A DNA stretch of 64,000 nt, taken from the NCBI RefSeq assembly GCF_000384815.1, contig NZ_ARQF01000021.1, positions 1,116,001 to 1,180,000 of the forward strand. The letters run 5' to 3'. Position 1 is the stretch's first letter, and each line of letters starts with the position of its first letter. This stretch comes from Halodesulfovibrio aestuarii DSM 17919 = ATCC 29578 (lineage in GTDB: Bacteria > Desulfobacterota > Desulfovibrionia > Desulfovibrionales > Desulfovibrionaceae). The notes under the pieces were generated by a model that was not told where the DNA came from, did no database searches, and saw only the letters and a list, made by a program, of their open reading frames with translations. This document shows, piece after piece, positions 34,303-42,162 of this stretch. Both the position numbers and the translations under genes were made by a program.

Positions 34303-36024
34303 TTATTTACCTATTGCATTCCAATATATGTTACGACCATTAGCTAAATGCGATAGAACATTAAGAATAGCTTCGAAGCCAGTTAACTTGGGTACAGCCA
34401 CACTAACAATTGCAGTATCATATCGATACATTCCGTTTATGACATCCAAGTCATACGAGTTAACTCCTACACCATAAGTGATTGTTATTGAGCTATAGTC
34501 TGTAAAAGCAACTGGAAATACTTGGTCAATATTATGGTATGAAGCATTTACAAGATTGACGGTGCACCAACGTTGTTCAATAAATCCGTCAGGACGCCGC
34601 CAAGCTTTCCCCGGAACCAACTCCACCCACTCGGAACGATCAACCTTGTTTCCATTAATTGCCGCCACCTGCTGCGCAAGAGCCTGCATATCAATCTGTC
34701 CAGCATTAATGGCCACATCAAATGCTTTGATGCACGGAAGAACATAGGAGGTCTTCGGGCGGTTTTCTTCGGCGGTTGGGACGACACGAGAAGCTCTAAA
34801 GTCAACATCACCAATCTGGTTTCCTGAACCAGCGGAAGGAGTTGAACTGACAACAGTACTAACAAATGCACCGTCTGTTGTAGTTAGTACACCTGATATT
34901 CGACCGACTGTGCCTGTGATCTCACGAATCGCATCCCCAGCCCAATCACCAGCCGCCTTGTCTCCATGAGCCGCCGCAAAGTATTTGGTATAGCAAGGCA
35001 AAATGAAGTAGTCCCCGCCGTCCCAACAGTACTTACCGCAAGAGCCATCTTGTACTGCGGCCTCAGCATCCCACGCGGCTTCATCTGTAAGGTACGTCCC
35101 ACACTTCTTCATCCATTCGAAAAGCTGCGGAGCTAAACTGCAAAGTATCTTCTGCTTCACGTTGACAGGAATTGTACCGGGCAAGGCTTCTCCAGTTGTA
35201 GAGAAGCAAAGTTCACCAACAGGAACACCTGCAACGGCCCCCCATGCTATACTCCCATCTTCCTGCTTTATAAGCACCTGCCCCGCCTCACCTACATCAA
35301 GCGGCAATCCGTGGGGAGCCGTGTCGCCCAAGTGTGTTGTGATCTTCTTGTACACCTCGTTCACAGCCATTGACGTTGCAACCTTGACTGTACTGGTAGA
35401 CGTACACGCACTGCTCATTACAGACTTAAGTAATTCCCATACGCCTATTGGAGTACAAGCAAGATCACTTGCAGTTTTAGCTACATGCTCTTCATCTGTT
35501 GCAAGACGCACAAAGCCTGTTTGTGCTGTTGTCGCAAGTCTGTGCGCTAACGGATCTGCATTATGATCAAGCACGTCCTGCTTTGTTGCCAACGCAACTG
35601 CTGTATCAATGACTAGATTCACTTCATCCGCATTTTCAAAATGCAGAGGCAGACGAACTACCAGATCACGCACGGAGCCATTGACGGCAACGGGCTTTTC
35701 CGTATCCGGAAAATTGCCGATGCAAAACAGATTGCCGCTTTCATCCAACAAACCGACTTCTCGAATCGTAAAGCCGCCTGTATCTGCTGGAATGGCAAAT
35801 TCAAAAATAAAGGTATTAGGATCGTCAGAATCAACTTTGATTCCTGCAACCTCTCCGCGCCATACTTCGTTAACCAGAGCTGTCATGCCTTTGTTTGGAA
35901 TAACGGCAAGACCGTTCCCGTCACCGACAACGGCGTGTGTCAGGGAAAAACTCTGGCCTTGCGTGGAAGCAAGCCCCAAGGCTTGAAGTCCTGTATCAGT
36001 AACTACGGTGTAAAAATCAGGCAT
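34303..36024 (-). CDS. tail fibre 3, long form
   Basis: 573 residues. Shared N-terminal module (about 1-240), then a private region with a collar-like motif (DAIREITGTVGR, SRVVPTAEENRPKTSYVLPCIKAF) and a C-terminal beta-rich domain (WVELVPGKAWRRPDGFIEQRW, ITITYGVGVNSYD) similar in style to gp12/gp37-type fibre ends. It is the first fibre gene after gpI, the canonical P2 gene H position. Confidence 0.9.
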   Translation of the reverse strand: MPDFYTVVTDTGLQALGLASTQGQSFSLTHAVVGDGNGLAVIPNKGMTALVNEVWRGEVAGIKVDSDDPNTFIFEFAIPADTGGFTIREVGLLDESGNLFCIGNFPDTEKPVAVNGSVRDLVVRLPLHFENADEVNLVIDTAVALATKQDVLDHNADPLAHRLATTAQTGFVRLATDEEHVAKTASDLACTPIGVWELLKSVMSSACTSTSTVKVATSMAVNEVYKKITTHLGDTAPHGLPLDVGEAGQVLIKQEDGSIAWGAVAGVPVGELCFSTTGEALPGTIPVNVKQKILCSLAPQLFEWMKKCGTYLTDEAAWDAEAAVQDGSCGKYCWDGGDYFILPCYTKYFAAAHGDKAAGDWAGDAIREITGTVGRISGVLTTTDGAFVSTVVSSTPSAGSGNQIGDVDFRASRVVPTAEENRPKTSYVLPCIKAFDVAINAGQIDMQALAQQVAAINGNKVDRSEWVELVPGKAWRRPDGFIEQRWCTVNLVNASYHNIDQVFPVAFTDYSSITITYGVGVNSYDLDVINGMYRYDTAIVSVAVPKLTGFEAILNVLSHLANGRNIYWNAIGK

Positions 36025-36032
36025 AATAATTC

Positions 36033-36584
36033 CTAGTTAGCTTTAATGCGCCCTAATTCATAAATGGTCACAAACTCACCGCAGAATACAGCACTGGATA
36101 CAAGCGGCTTTTGCGTCAACGCTGCTGGTGTGAGCGCAATTTTCCCAAGATGGGAGCGACAGTTCTTCGCCGCATTCACAACTCGTTCAACTTCTTGATA
36201 GGTTGCTTCTTCCGCTTTGTATCCCGCGGGAAGCTGTACCTCTAAGTCATAGGTTGCGGGTGCGCCCTTCGGTTCTGTTTCCCACCATTGAATTGCACGC
36301 ACCGCAATGCCCAGCGCGCCTAAAGCTTCTTCAACGGCTCCGCATGTGCCTTTCTTTTTATGTACACTAATAGAACGGGCTGTTATCTGCCGTTTCTGCT
36401 CATCGCTCCACTCCTCGTTCCACTCATCCACAGAGCGCTCGTAGGCCAGCCATGGAAGCGTGGCCATAGGGCTTTGGGATGGATTACGAATCCTGTCGAT
36501 AAGCACAGGCAGGGAAAACGAACGGGCACACGTTTTTTCAAGAGCGCGTTCATACTTGGTGGCATTCGATGGAAGCAACGACAT
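36033..36584 (-). CDS. baseplate protein gpI
   Basis: 183 residues, P2 gpI family: LLPSNATKYERALEKTCAR, FSLPVLIDRIRNPSQSPMATLPWLAYERSVDEW and KKKGTCGAVEEALGALG. The start overlaps the gpJ stop (TAATG at 36582-36586). Wedge component linking the fibres to the baseplate. Confidence 0.93.
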   Translation of the reverse strand: MSLLPSNATKYERALEKTCARSFSLPVLIDRIRNPSQSPMATLPWLAYERSVDEWNEEWSDEQKRQITARSISVHKKKGTCGAVEEALGALGIAVRAIQWWETEPKGAPATYDLEVQLPAGYKAEEATYQEVERVVNAAKNCRSHLGKIALTPAALTQKPLVSSAVFCGEFVTIYELGRIKAN

Positions 36585-37474
36585 TAGACCGCCACCAGTT
36601 CACTATGCAGTGTAATATTGGTGCAGAATGCGGCCTCATGATTGTCATTCATGATGTCTCCTGCCGGTTGCGTAATTTCCACACGGTGCACACCTGCAAT
36701 ATGCAGAGCTGCATCGATGCCGGATCGGGCTACGCACATGCCGAGAGCGTGGCTCTTAGCAACGTAGGTTTCCAGATTCTTCCGAGCCTCAACAAGAACA
36801 GACTCAGCAGACGGCCCGGGCATGAAATACAGAGTGGCATCTATCTGGTATTCTTTCACTGTCGCCGGTTTAATCTGCAAATAATCAGTAAACGGGCGAA
36901 CATCGCCGTTAAAGACATCCTCCACAGAATCAAGCAATGCCTGATCCGGTACGCCGTTTCCTTTTTTAGAAAGGATGTACAAGTCTACTTCGACCGGAGC
37001 GGGAGACGCCGGATACGCATCCTTTACGCCCACAACAGACATCGCATGAAAAATATACGCTCCTTCAGGCCCCGCGGTGCTGAATCCTTCCGGCGCAAGC
37101 ACAACACGTTTTCTGAAGTCGGCATCAGATTCATATGTTGGTGGCACAGGCGGATATGCCTTAGGATCACCCGCATTCAACATCTTGCGTTTCAACGGAA
37201 CACCAGCGGCAAGATGGTCTAAATCCTCAGCTTCAGCGTACGCAACAAGCACAGCCTTAACCGCCTCATTAATTCGCTGGCGCAGCAGTAATTCACGATA
37301 CGCATTTGCCTCAAAAATCTTGTACGCAGGGTCAGATGACAACGGTGCCGTAAAATCAGGATCAAGCTCTGCATGATAAGCAAGCATCTCCTGTAAGATC
37401 TGCTCCACGCTCAGATCTTCAATAATTTTAGGCGGTGCAAGGGTCGAAAGATCGATTGCGTTAAATACACTCAT
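36584..37474 (-). CDS. baseplate assembly protein gpJ
   Basis: 296 residues, P2 gpJ (Baseplate_J) family: IDLSTLAPPKIIEDLSVEQILQEML at the start, FEANAYRELLLRQRINEAVKAVLVAYA, then VPPTYESDADFRKRVVLAPEGFSTAGPEGAYIFHAM. Overlaps gpW by four bases (ATGA). Confidence 0.95.
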   Translation of the reverse strand: MSVFNAIDLSTLAPPKIIEDLSVEQILQEMLAYHAELDPDFTAPLSSDPAYKIFEANAYRELLLRQRINEAVKAVLVAYAEAEDLDHLAAGVPLKRKMLNAGDPKAYPPVPPTYESDADFRKRVVLAPEGFSTAGPEGAYIFHAMSVVGVKDAYPASPAPVEVDLYILSKKGNGVPDQALLDSVEDVFNGDVRPFTDYLQIKPATVKEYQIDATLYFMPGPSAESVLVEARKNLETYVAKSHALGMCVARSGIDAALHIAGVHRVEITQPAGDIMNDNHEAAFCTNITLHSELVAV

Positions 37475-37809
37475 TTTACTTCTACCCCCTCAAGCGTAAT
37501 CTGCTTGCCGTCCGGCAGGTATTCACCCACCAGATCAAGCACAACAACGCCTTCACGAGTTGACGCAATGCGTACACTCGTAAGTTTAAAGCGCGGCTCC
37601 CAGCGGTTTAACGCTTCCGCTGTGGCTGCATAAAATTCAAGAGAAGTTTCGGCGTTAACCGGTGCATCAATCAGGGCTGGCAACCGCGAACCATACTCAC
37701 GGTTTAAAACGCGAGTACCAATTCGGGTTGACAGAATGTCGGCAATAGACTGCCGCAAATGTGCTATTCCGGAGAGTCTCGCTCCGGTGTCTTTATTGAT
37801 ACCTTTCAT
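37471..37809 (-). CDS. baseplate assembly protein gpW (gp25-like)
   Basis: 112 residues of the GPW/gp25 family (PF04965): RIGTRVLNREYGSRLPALIDAP is the signature. No good ribosome site is seen before the ATG. An inverted repeat lies in the gap to gpV upstream. Confidence 0.93.
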   Translation of the reverse strand: MKGINKDTGARLSGIAHLRQSIADILSTRIGTRVLNREYGSRLPALIDAPVNAETSLEFYAATAEALNRWEPRFKLTSVRIASTREGVVVLDLVGEYLPDGKQITLEGVEVK

Positions 37810-37873
37810 GCGGCCAATCTAGCAGCACGAGGTGGGTGGTTCCAGTGCGGTTTGAAACTATTTTAAAAGGTTA

Positions 37874-37901
37874 GGCTTCCTGCAATCCGCAACAGGAAGC
37901 C
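37874..37901. other. hairpin between gpV and gpW genes
   Basis: 9-bp stem GGCTTCCTG / CAGGAAGCC with a 10-base loop in the 115-base gap of the tail operon. No good U-run on the minus strand, so partial attenuation or RNA processing is more likely than full termination. Confidence 0.5.
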
Positions 37902-37924
37902 TTTTGAAGATGGCGGATACGCTA

Positions 37925-38605
37925 CTAGCCGGGAGACTGAGTTCTCCCCTCCCTGCAACTATGCGTATGGCTATTCAACGACACGTGCGCTTTAACATCG
38001 CTATCAGTTGTAATATCGCCTGTAGTATGGAGAGTACCTTTAAAGGAAGCATTACCGCCGTTGCTGCCGCCACCTTGAGATAGAGATCCGTTAATTATAG
38101 TTTGACCGTTCAGGGTAATCGTCGGTGCAGTAATAGTTGCACTTGTTCCTGCATCTACAGAGACAGCCGCCCCTGCTTTTGCTGAAATATCCTTTTGGGC
38201 CTCTGCCTGAATATTGCCTGTCGCAAGCACGTTCACATCACCTTTAATATCCGCAGTCAGCACATGCGCTGCCCTGTCGTACGAGATTACAGAACCGTCC
38301 TTGTAGACGGTTTTCTGGATCTCGGAACTGTGCTCCGGTGCAGGAAATTTTGTTTGATTCAGGACACCGACAATAACACCCAATGCTTGCCCCGGAGGGG
38401 TGATGACAAAGACCTGCTCATCAACTTCTAAGGAATCATATGTGCGGTTCCCGGCGGCTCTGGTTGTGAGCCACGGCAGGTAGTCCGTAACCACGGTTCC
38501 GAACGCCACGCGCGCGGTGTTGTTCTGATAATTAACAGAATGCACCGTCCCTATCCGCACGAGAGTATTAAACTGACGTTGTAACTCAGCTAGCTGGAAG
38601 CTCAT
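37925..38605 (-). CDS. baseplate spike protein gpV
   Basis: 226 residues, P2 gpV family. OB-fold (about 15-95; VHSVNYQNNTARVAFG, YLPWLTTRAAGNRTYDSLEVDEQVFVI) then a beta-helical region of short repeats (ADIKGDVNVLATGNIQAEAQKDISAKAG). The C-terminus holds His213-Thr-His215 (SHTHS), matching the His-x-His apex that binds iron in P2 gpV. Membrane-piercing tip of the tail. Overlaps its upstream neighbour by 20 bases. Confidence 0.93.
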   Translation of the reverse strand: MSFQLAELQRQFNTLVRIGTVHSVNYQNNTARVAFGTVVTDYLPWLTTRAAGNRTYDSLEVDEQVFVITPPGQALGVIVGVLNQTKFPAPEHSSEIQKTVYKDGSVISYDRAAHVLTADIKGDVNVLATGNIQAEAQKDISAKAGAAVSVDAGTSATITAPTITLNGQTIINGSLSQGGGSNGGNASFKGTLHTTGDITTDSDVKAHVSLNSHTHSCREGRTQSPG

Positions 38606-39191
38606 GTATCACCTCTTCTACCGATGTATATTTATCGATATATGCCAGCCCGATCTCCGGAGCCATAGACGCATAAGCCTTCTGCGGGGTTTGAAACTCG
38701 TCTTTAAAGCATGACTCTCCAAGGCACACAGACTGTTCAAATGTCACAATCCACGCATTCAAACCAGTCAACTCCGGCGCAAGTTGATATTCCTTCGCCG
38801 CAACAAACTTTGCGCCCATAATTTTACAACCGAACTGATTGTTATGAATGAAAGTTGAGACACGGGCGGCAAGCTCACGTACGTTCAAATCTGCTTTTTC
38901 AACAGATTGACTGCAAACAACACGCAGCTCCCATCGCAGCTTTATGGCAAGCTCTTCAGTCGCTGTAGGTACATCATTTTCAAATGAAGCAAGTGACAAC
39001 ACCAGAGCAGGCAGGTTCAGTTCATTACTACCTGAAGCCTGCTCCTGCATAAGAGCATCATAGTCACACACGGTTACGGTCGGGAAAGCTTCACGTAAGG
39101 CGTTCTCTATACCTCCGTGCAAAGCTCCAATTGTTATTTCTTCTACCTGTACAAGATTGTCCACGTTAGTTCCTGCTCCAAGGTCATACAT
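38586..39191 (-). CDS. phage protein before gpV, probable tail terminator/completion protein
   Basis: 201 residues resembling Mu gp37 / DUF1834-type tail proteins: GGIENALREAFPTVTVCDYD, LPALVLSLASFENDVPTATEELAIKLRWELRVV. Occupies the place where P2 has tail completion genes R and S, so a tail terminator function is inferred. ATG 39191 is used; an upstream TTG at 39227 is in frame, and neither has a clear ribosome site. Confidence 0.65.
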   Translation of the reverse strand: MYDLGAGTNVDNLVQVEEITIGALHGGIENALREAFPTVTVCDYDALMQEQASGSNELNLPALVLSLASFENDVPTATEELAIKLRWELRVVCSQSVEKADLNVRELAARVSTFIHNNQFGCKIMGAKFVAAKEYQLAPELTGLNAWIVTFEQSVCLGESCFKDEFQTPQKAYASMAPEIGLAYIDKYTSVEEVIHELPAS

Positions 39192-39433
39192 TGTGTTGTA
39201 AAATTTCAGCAAAAATATTGTCCTCAAAATACGTCACTGCATTTACAAGGACGTTTCCGGTATGCAGCACAACAGAGGTATTCTAAGAAAACGCACTCCG
39301 CATTTTCAGCCGGTGTCTGCGTTTAGTTGTTTCAATCCTGCACTGTAGTAACGCGGTTTCTTTTTCCAATTCCAGTATGATTTGAAACTCTGCCACTGAT
39401 TCCACAGATACTTTGACAGCACCGTACCGTCTC
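39192..39433. promoter_or_regulatory. intergenic region before the tail operon, candidate activator-dependent promoter
   Basis: 242 bases between the Mor-like activator gene and the first tail gene on the same strand. The only long gap inside the late region, and the natural place for a promoter driven by the activator. No strong sigma-70 promoter is visible on the minus strand, as expected for a Mor/C-dependent promoter; no binding site could be defined. Confidence 0.4.
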
Positions 39434-39817
39434 TTATCGCTGCGCCTTCAACCAACGGTAATAGACTGTCTTCACGGATGACACAGACATATCCATAGCG
39501 CGCGCAACGTCCTGATGGGTCATGCCCTGCTCCCGCATCTGGATGATCTGCCTGTTGCGCTCCAGTTTGGTCACGCTTGAACATTTTGGAATGGTCAACG
39601 GTTCGCCTGCGTACTCTGTTGCCAAGTCCCGCGCAGATTCTTCACCGATTGTCTGTACCAGCCAGTGCGAAGGCTTCATCCGGTCAGGTGCCGGAACGTA
39701 CAGACTACGGCACTTGGATTGCCGCTTGCCCCGCACCAATGCCATTGTTTTCTCAAACCCGATAACATCCGCAATGCCTTGCGCTGTTGCCGGCAAATAT
39801 GCTTTTTCCGGTTGCAT
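39434..39817 (-). CDS. Mor-like transcription activator
   Basis: 127 residues of the Mu Mor/C activator family. N-terminal dimerisation part (IADVIGFEKTMALVRGKR, LYVPAPDRM), the IGEESARDLATEYAGEPLTIPK segment that matches the Mor core, then a HTH: NRQIIQMREQGMTHQDVARAMDMSVSSVKTVYYRWLK. In Mu, Mor drives middle and C drives late genes; here it would activate the tail operon that follows after 242 bases. GGTGGGG precedes the ATG. Confidence 0.82.
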   Translation of the reverse strand: MQPEKAYLPATAQGIADVIGFEKTMALVRGKRQSKCRSLYVPAPDRMKPSHWLVQTIGEESARDLATEYAGEPLTIPKCSSVTKLERNRQIIQMREQGMTHQDVARAMDMSVSSVKTVYYRWLKAQR

Positions 39818-39829
39818 CGCCCCACCTCA

Positions 39830-40132
39830 TTACTTTTTGAGTTTGAGATTTTCAGCAAGCTCACATGTCCGTTTAGACAGAATATCCAGCAGCTTACCGC
39901 CGTTGTATCCTGCCAACCCTGTCACAGCTGCTTTCTGATCCGGAGTTAAAAACGCCACATCCTGCAAAAACAGCGAGACAACAACGCCAGTAAAGGCCGC
40001 TACCAGCATGGCAATCAGCGTGGCTTTAAACGTACAATTTGTCCGCACCGCCCGAACAAGACCGCCCAGAACAGAAATCACAAGCGGGGGCAAAAGCCCC
40101 CATAATTGAACTAGAAAATCTTTTTCCGGCAT
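39830..40132 (-). CDS. phage holin (LydA-like)
   Basis: 100 residues with an N-terminal helix (LLPPLVISVLGGLVRAV) and a second (ATLIAMLVAAFTGVVVSLFL), then a short cytoplasmic tail. Resembles superfamily III / LydA-type holins. Its start overlaps the stop of the 71-residue gene. Part of a lysis cassette. Confidence 0.78.
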   Translation of the reverse strand: MPEKDFLVQLWGLLPPLVISVLGGLVRAVRTNCTFKATLIAMLVAAFTGVVVSLFLQDVAFLTPDQKAAVTGLAGYNGGKLLDILSKRTCELAENLKLKK

Positions 40133-40347
40133 TAAGCATGCGCCTCTGCAGGAAGAGGGGAGGAACCTCCATTACCGGTTGGCAGATCAGGCAAGTTACG
40201 GAGCTGTTTTGTGCTCCGCTCAAACTCTTCAAGACCCGGTACTTGGTAGCCGGCAGCGGAAAGCCGCATTGCGGATTCATATGCTTTAAGGCCAAGTTTA
40301 AGGCCTGCCGAAATAAGATTTATTGTATCCTGTGCATTCACGTTCAT
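40132..40347 (-). CDS. small hypothetical protein in lysis cassette
   Basis: 71 residues, amphipathic helix at the start (TINLISAGLKLGLKAYESAMRL) and a Pro/Gly-rich tail. No catalytic motif of a lysozyme, amidase or peptidase is seen. Overlaps the holin gene by one base. Unknown role. Confidence 0.6.
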   Translation of the reverse strand: MNVNAQDTINLISAGLKLGLKAYESAMRLSAAGYQVPGLEEFERSTKQLRNLPDLPTGNGGSSPLPAEAHA

Positions 40348-40349
40348 GG

Positions 40350-40988
40350 CTATTCGCTCCAGTCTGAGTTCATAAGTTCAAGCATCATCACGGCCGCATT
40401 CTGAAACGCATCCTCTGCGTCTTCTTTCAACCGGTCATAGTTCTCCGGCTTGTTCTTAAAGGAGGCATAGATAAGCGCTGCATCCCGATACAAAACGATT
40501 GCATCCTTGGCGGTATTCATCACCGGAGCCACCTTGCTTCGCATTGTCTGCTTCAAGTCTTCGCTAGTGGTCGGGTTGTTATAGAGCTGCTGATACTCAT
40601 GATGCAGGGATAAATACTGCAAGCGAAGCTCTTCCCCTGCACCAAGAGCCTGTTGATCTGGTGATAGATTTGAAAAGGCGCATGCAGAAACAAGAAGAGG
40701 AGTTACAAGAATGAATACAATCATTAAGTTAGATTTTTTCTTTGAACTAACTTTCTTTATTTTGATTGTAGTATCAGCCTTAACACGTCCATAAATTGCA
40801 AATATAGATGCAATAACACCGCCGAGCGCTACAAGTTGGTTAACAAGTTCTCCTTTTACTCCTTCATCAACTTGGATATTAAACTGCATTAGAATCATGC
40901 ACAGTATAGTAACAATACATCCCCATACAGTTTTAGACTGTAGCAAGCCTTTAACTTGTGATTCCAATTCGCATTGATCTTGCCTCAT
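40350..40988 (-). CDS. holin-like protein fused to a lipobox-bearing domain
   Basis: 212 residues. Residues 15-70 form a two-helix unit (LLQSKTVWGCIVTILCMILM, LVALGGVIASIFAIYGRVKA) like many small phage holins. After a basic KKVSSKKKS linker comes a second hydrophobic stretch with a lipobox (LLVSAC, Cys about 102) and a helical C-terminal domain (LRLQYLSLHHEYQQL). This could be a true fusion of holin and outer-membrane spanin-like lipoprotein, or two products with an internal start at the Met before IVFILV. GGAGAG precedes the ATG. Confidence 0.7.
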   Translation of the reverse strand: MRQDQCELESQVKGLLQSKTVWGCIVTILCMILMQFNIQVDEGVKGELVNQLVALGGVIASIFAIYGRVKADTTIKIKKVSSKKKSNLMIVFILVTPLLVSACAFSNLSPDQQALGAGEELRLQYLSLHHEYQQLYNNPTTSEDLKQTMRSKVAPVMNTAKDAIVLYRDAALIYASFKNKPENYDRLKEDAEDAFQNAAVMMLELMNSDWSE

Positions 40989-41013
40989 AAAACTCTCCAG
41001 ACTAGTTAGTGTA

Positions 41014-41047
41014 ATAAAAAAGGCATGTACCTATGTGAGTACATGCC
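41014..41047 (-). terminator. terminator after the zinc-ribbon gene
   Basis: GGCATGTAC (41022-41030) pairs with GTACATGCC (41039-41047); on the minus strand the stem is followed by a T6-containing tail. It separates an early unit (43134 to 41116) from the lysis and tail genes. Confidence 0.85.
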
Positions 41048-41077
41048 ATGCTATAACACTTTCGCCAGAAACTTCTT

Positions 41078-41097
41078 GCGTATACACATGTATACGC
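41078..41097. promoter_or_regulatory. palindromic operator-like site GCGTATAC-N4-GTATACGC
   Basis: Perfect 8-bp arms around ACAT. Extended by one TT on the left it begins TTGCGTATAC, sharing TTGCGTA with an element at 43175-43181 in the divergent control region. Lies between the zinc-ribbon gene and the lysis genes, so it may be a repressor or activator site. Confidence 0.55.
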
Positions 41098-41115
41098 ACA
41101 AAAGTGCATATTTTT

Positions 41116-41304
41116 TTATATTATTTCTGATAATCTCTCTTTTGTGAGATGCTCCAAGCCGTTTTTCATCGACGTGAGATATATTTCTACAGAAAGTTCG
41201 CTATGTCCGCATTGCTTACAAACCCGCCGACGGACAATGTACGTATCATCAGATATATTTGAACGCGGAATATGCGTTTTTCCGCCACACACAGGACACA
41301 ACAT
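41116..41304 (-). CDS. small zinc-ribbon protein (Ogr/NrdR-like ribbon)
   Basis: 62 residues with CPVCGG at the start and CKQCGH about 24 residues later, a four-cysteine zinc ribbon, with VRRRVC between as in NrdR and Ogr-type ribbons. P2 Ogr activates late tail genes, so a transcription role is possible, but the C-terminal half does not look like Ogr. GGGAG before the ATG. Last gene of the early unit. Confidence 0.7.
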   Translation of the reverse strand: MLCPVCGGKTHIPRSNISDDTYIVRRRVCKQCGHSELSVEIYLTSMKNGLEHLTKERLSEII

Positions 41305-41305
41305 T

Positions 41306-41554
41306 CTACTCCCCTTCTCTGCCTGCTACGGCTTGTTCAGGCATAAAAGCCACTCTCAACAAATTTTGAATGCCAACCATAGTCACCATTGCCCACAGGC
41401 GATAATCACACAAAGCCAAAAGACTGCTCTTACTCCTGCGGACTGCCTCCCGCATGGCAAGCTGAACAAAATCAAGCAACAGAACCAATTCTTCAATCAT
41501 ATAACTGGTACGTTTCAACCTACGCCCCCGCAGCATCGTGTTTCGCCGCATCAT
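41306..41554 (-). CDS. hypothetical protein, 82 residues
   Basis: Basic N-terminus, then a helical, hydrophobic segment (MIEELVLLLDFVQLAMREA, LWAMVTMVGIQNLLRVAF). It overlaps the end of the upstream gene by 35 bases and abuts the zinc-ribbon gene. A shorter start at the Met before IEELVLLL is possible; no clear ribosome site for either. Confidence 0.5.
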   Translation of the reverse strand: MMRRNTMLRGRRLKRTSYMIEELVLLLDFVQLAMREAVRRSKSSLLALCDYRLWAMVTMVGIQNLLRVAFMPEQAVAGREGE

Positions 41555-42158
41555 TTGCCAGCATAGTAATCAGACTCAGCTGTTCTTCCCTCCTGACTGT
41601 CAGCGCGTTTTGCGCTTTCCCAGCATTGCCGATTAATGCAACCTGCTCATAATTCGGTGTACAATTCGCTTCATTTGCAATGGCTGCCCGCCCTGCCAAT
41701 TCGCCAAAATACCGCACATCTTGCCGGGAAAAACTTACGTACAGCTTACAAAAATCTTTACGAAACCACTTTTCGCTATCTGCCCGCATTTCGCTGCACA
41801 ACTTCACCCATCCGCCAAAACCGTGCTCTATCACTGCAGCGGTAACTGGATTATCGAACACAACGGATTTATATGCCCCGACACGCTTAACAGCCTCAAG
41901 TACCTTACTGGCTTCCACCTCGGCCACATCTTCAGGATTCCCCTGAATAAACTCGATGATCTCCGCCGGTCTTGGAAAAAACTTGGAGGCAGTTACAGCC
42001 TTGACCATTGCGCGCAACACGTCCTCAATTTCAAATTGTTGCAGTGCAAAAAAATAGAGTTTAGCCATCGCTTCCGTTGCCTGCCGGTTATGCAATTCAC
42101 ACAAGCCAGCAAGCCCCTGAAGGAATCGCTCACGCTGTTGCTTGTTGTTCCAATCCAT
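41520..42158 (-). CDS. phage replication-associated protein, helicase-loader-like position
   Basis: 212 residues, AGGAG before the ATG. N-terminal part (LAGLCELHNRQATEAMAKLYFFAL, VLRAMVKAVTASKFFPRPAEIIEFI) looks like the helical domain of phage P-type loader and replisome organiser proteins; the C-terminal half (WVKLCSEMRADSEKWFRKDFCKLY) recurs in Desulfovibrio prophage proteins of unknown function. It follows the O-like gene by four bases, a usual O-P arrangement. Confidence 0.6.
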   Translation of the reverse strand: MDWNNKQQRERFLQGLAGLCELHNRQATEAMAKLYFFALQQFEIEDVLRAMVKAVTASKFFPRPAEIIEFIQGNPEDVAEVEASKVLEAVKRVGAYKSVVFDNPVTAAVIEHGFGGWVKLCSEMRADSEKWFRKDFCKLYVSFSRQDVRYFGELAGRAAIANEANCTPNYEQVALIGNAGKAQNALTVRREEQLSLITMLANDAAKHDAAGA

Positions 42159-42162
42159 GCCG

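Noticed and set aside
30708-36024. Diversity-generating retroelement or invertible shufflon for the fibre tips
   Set aside because: No reverse transcriptase, template repeat, accessory gene, invertase or inverted crossover sites were seen in the island.
39306-39584. 92-codon minus-strand frame as a candidate endolysin
   Set aside because: It is mostly the shadow of the Mor-like gene in another frame, and shows no catalytic motif.
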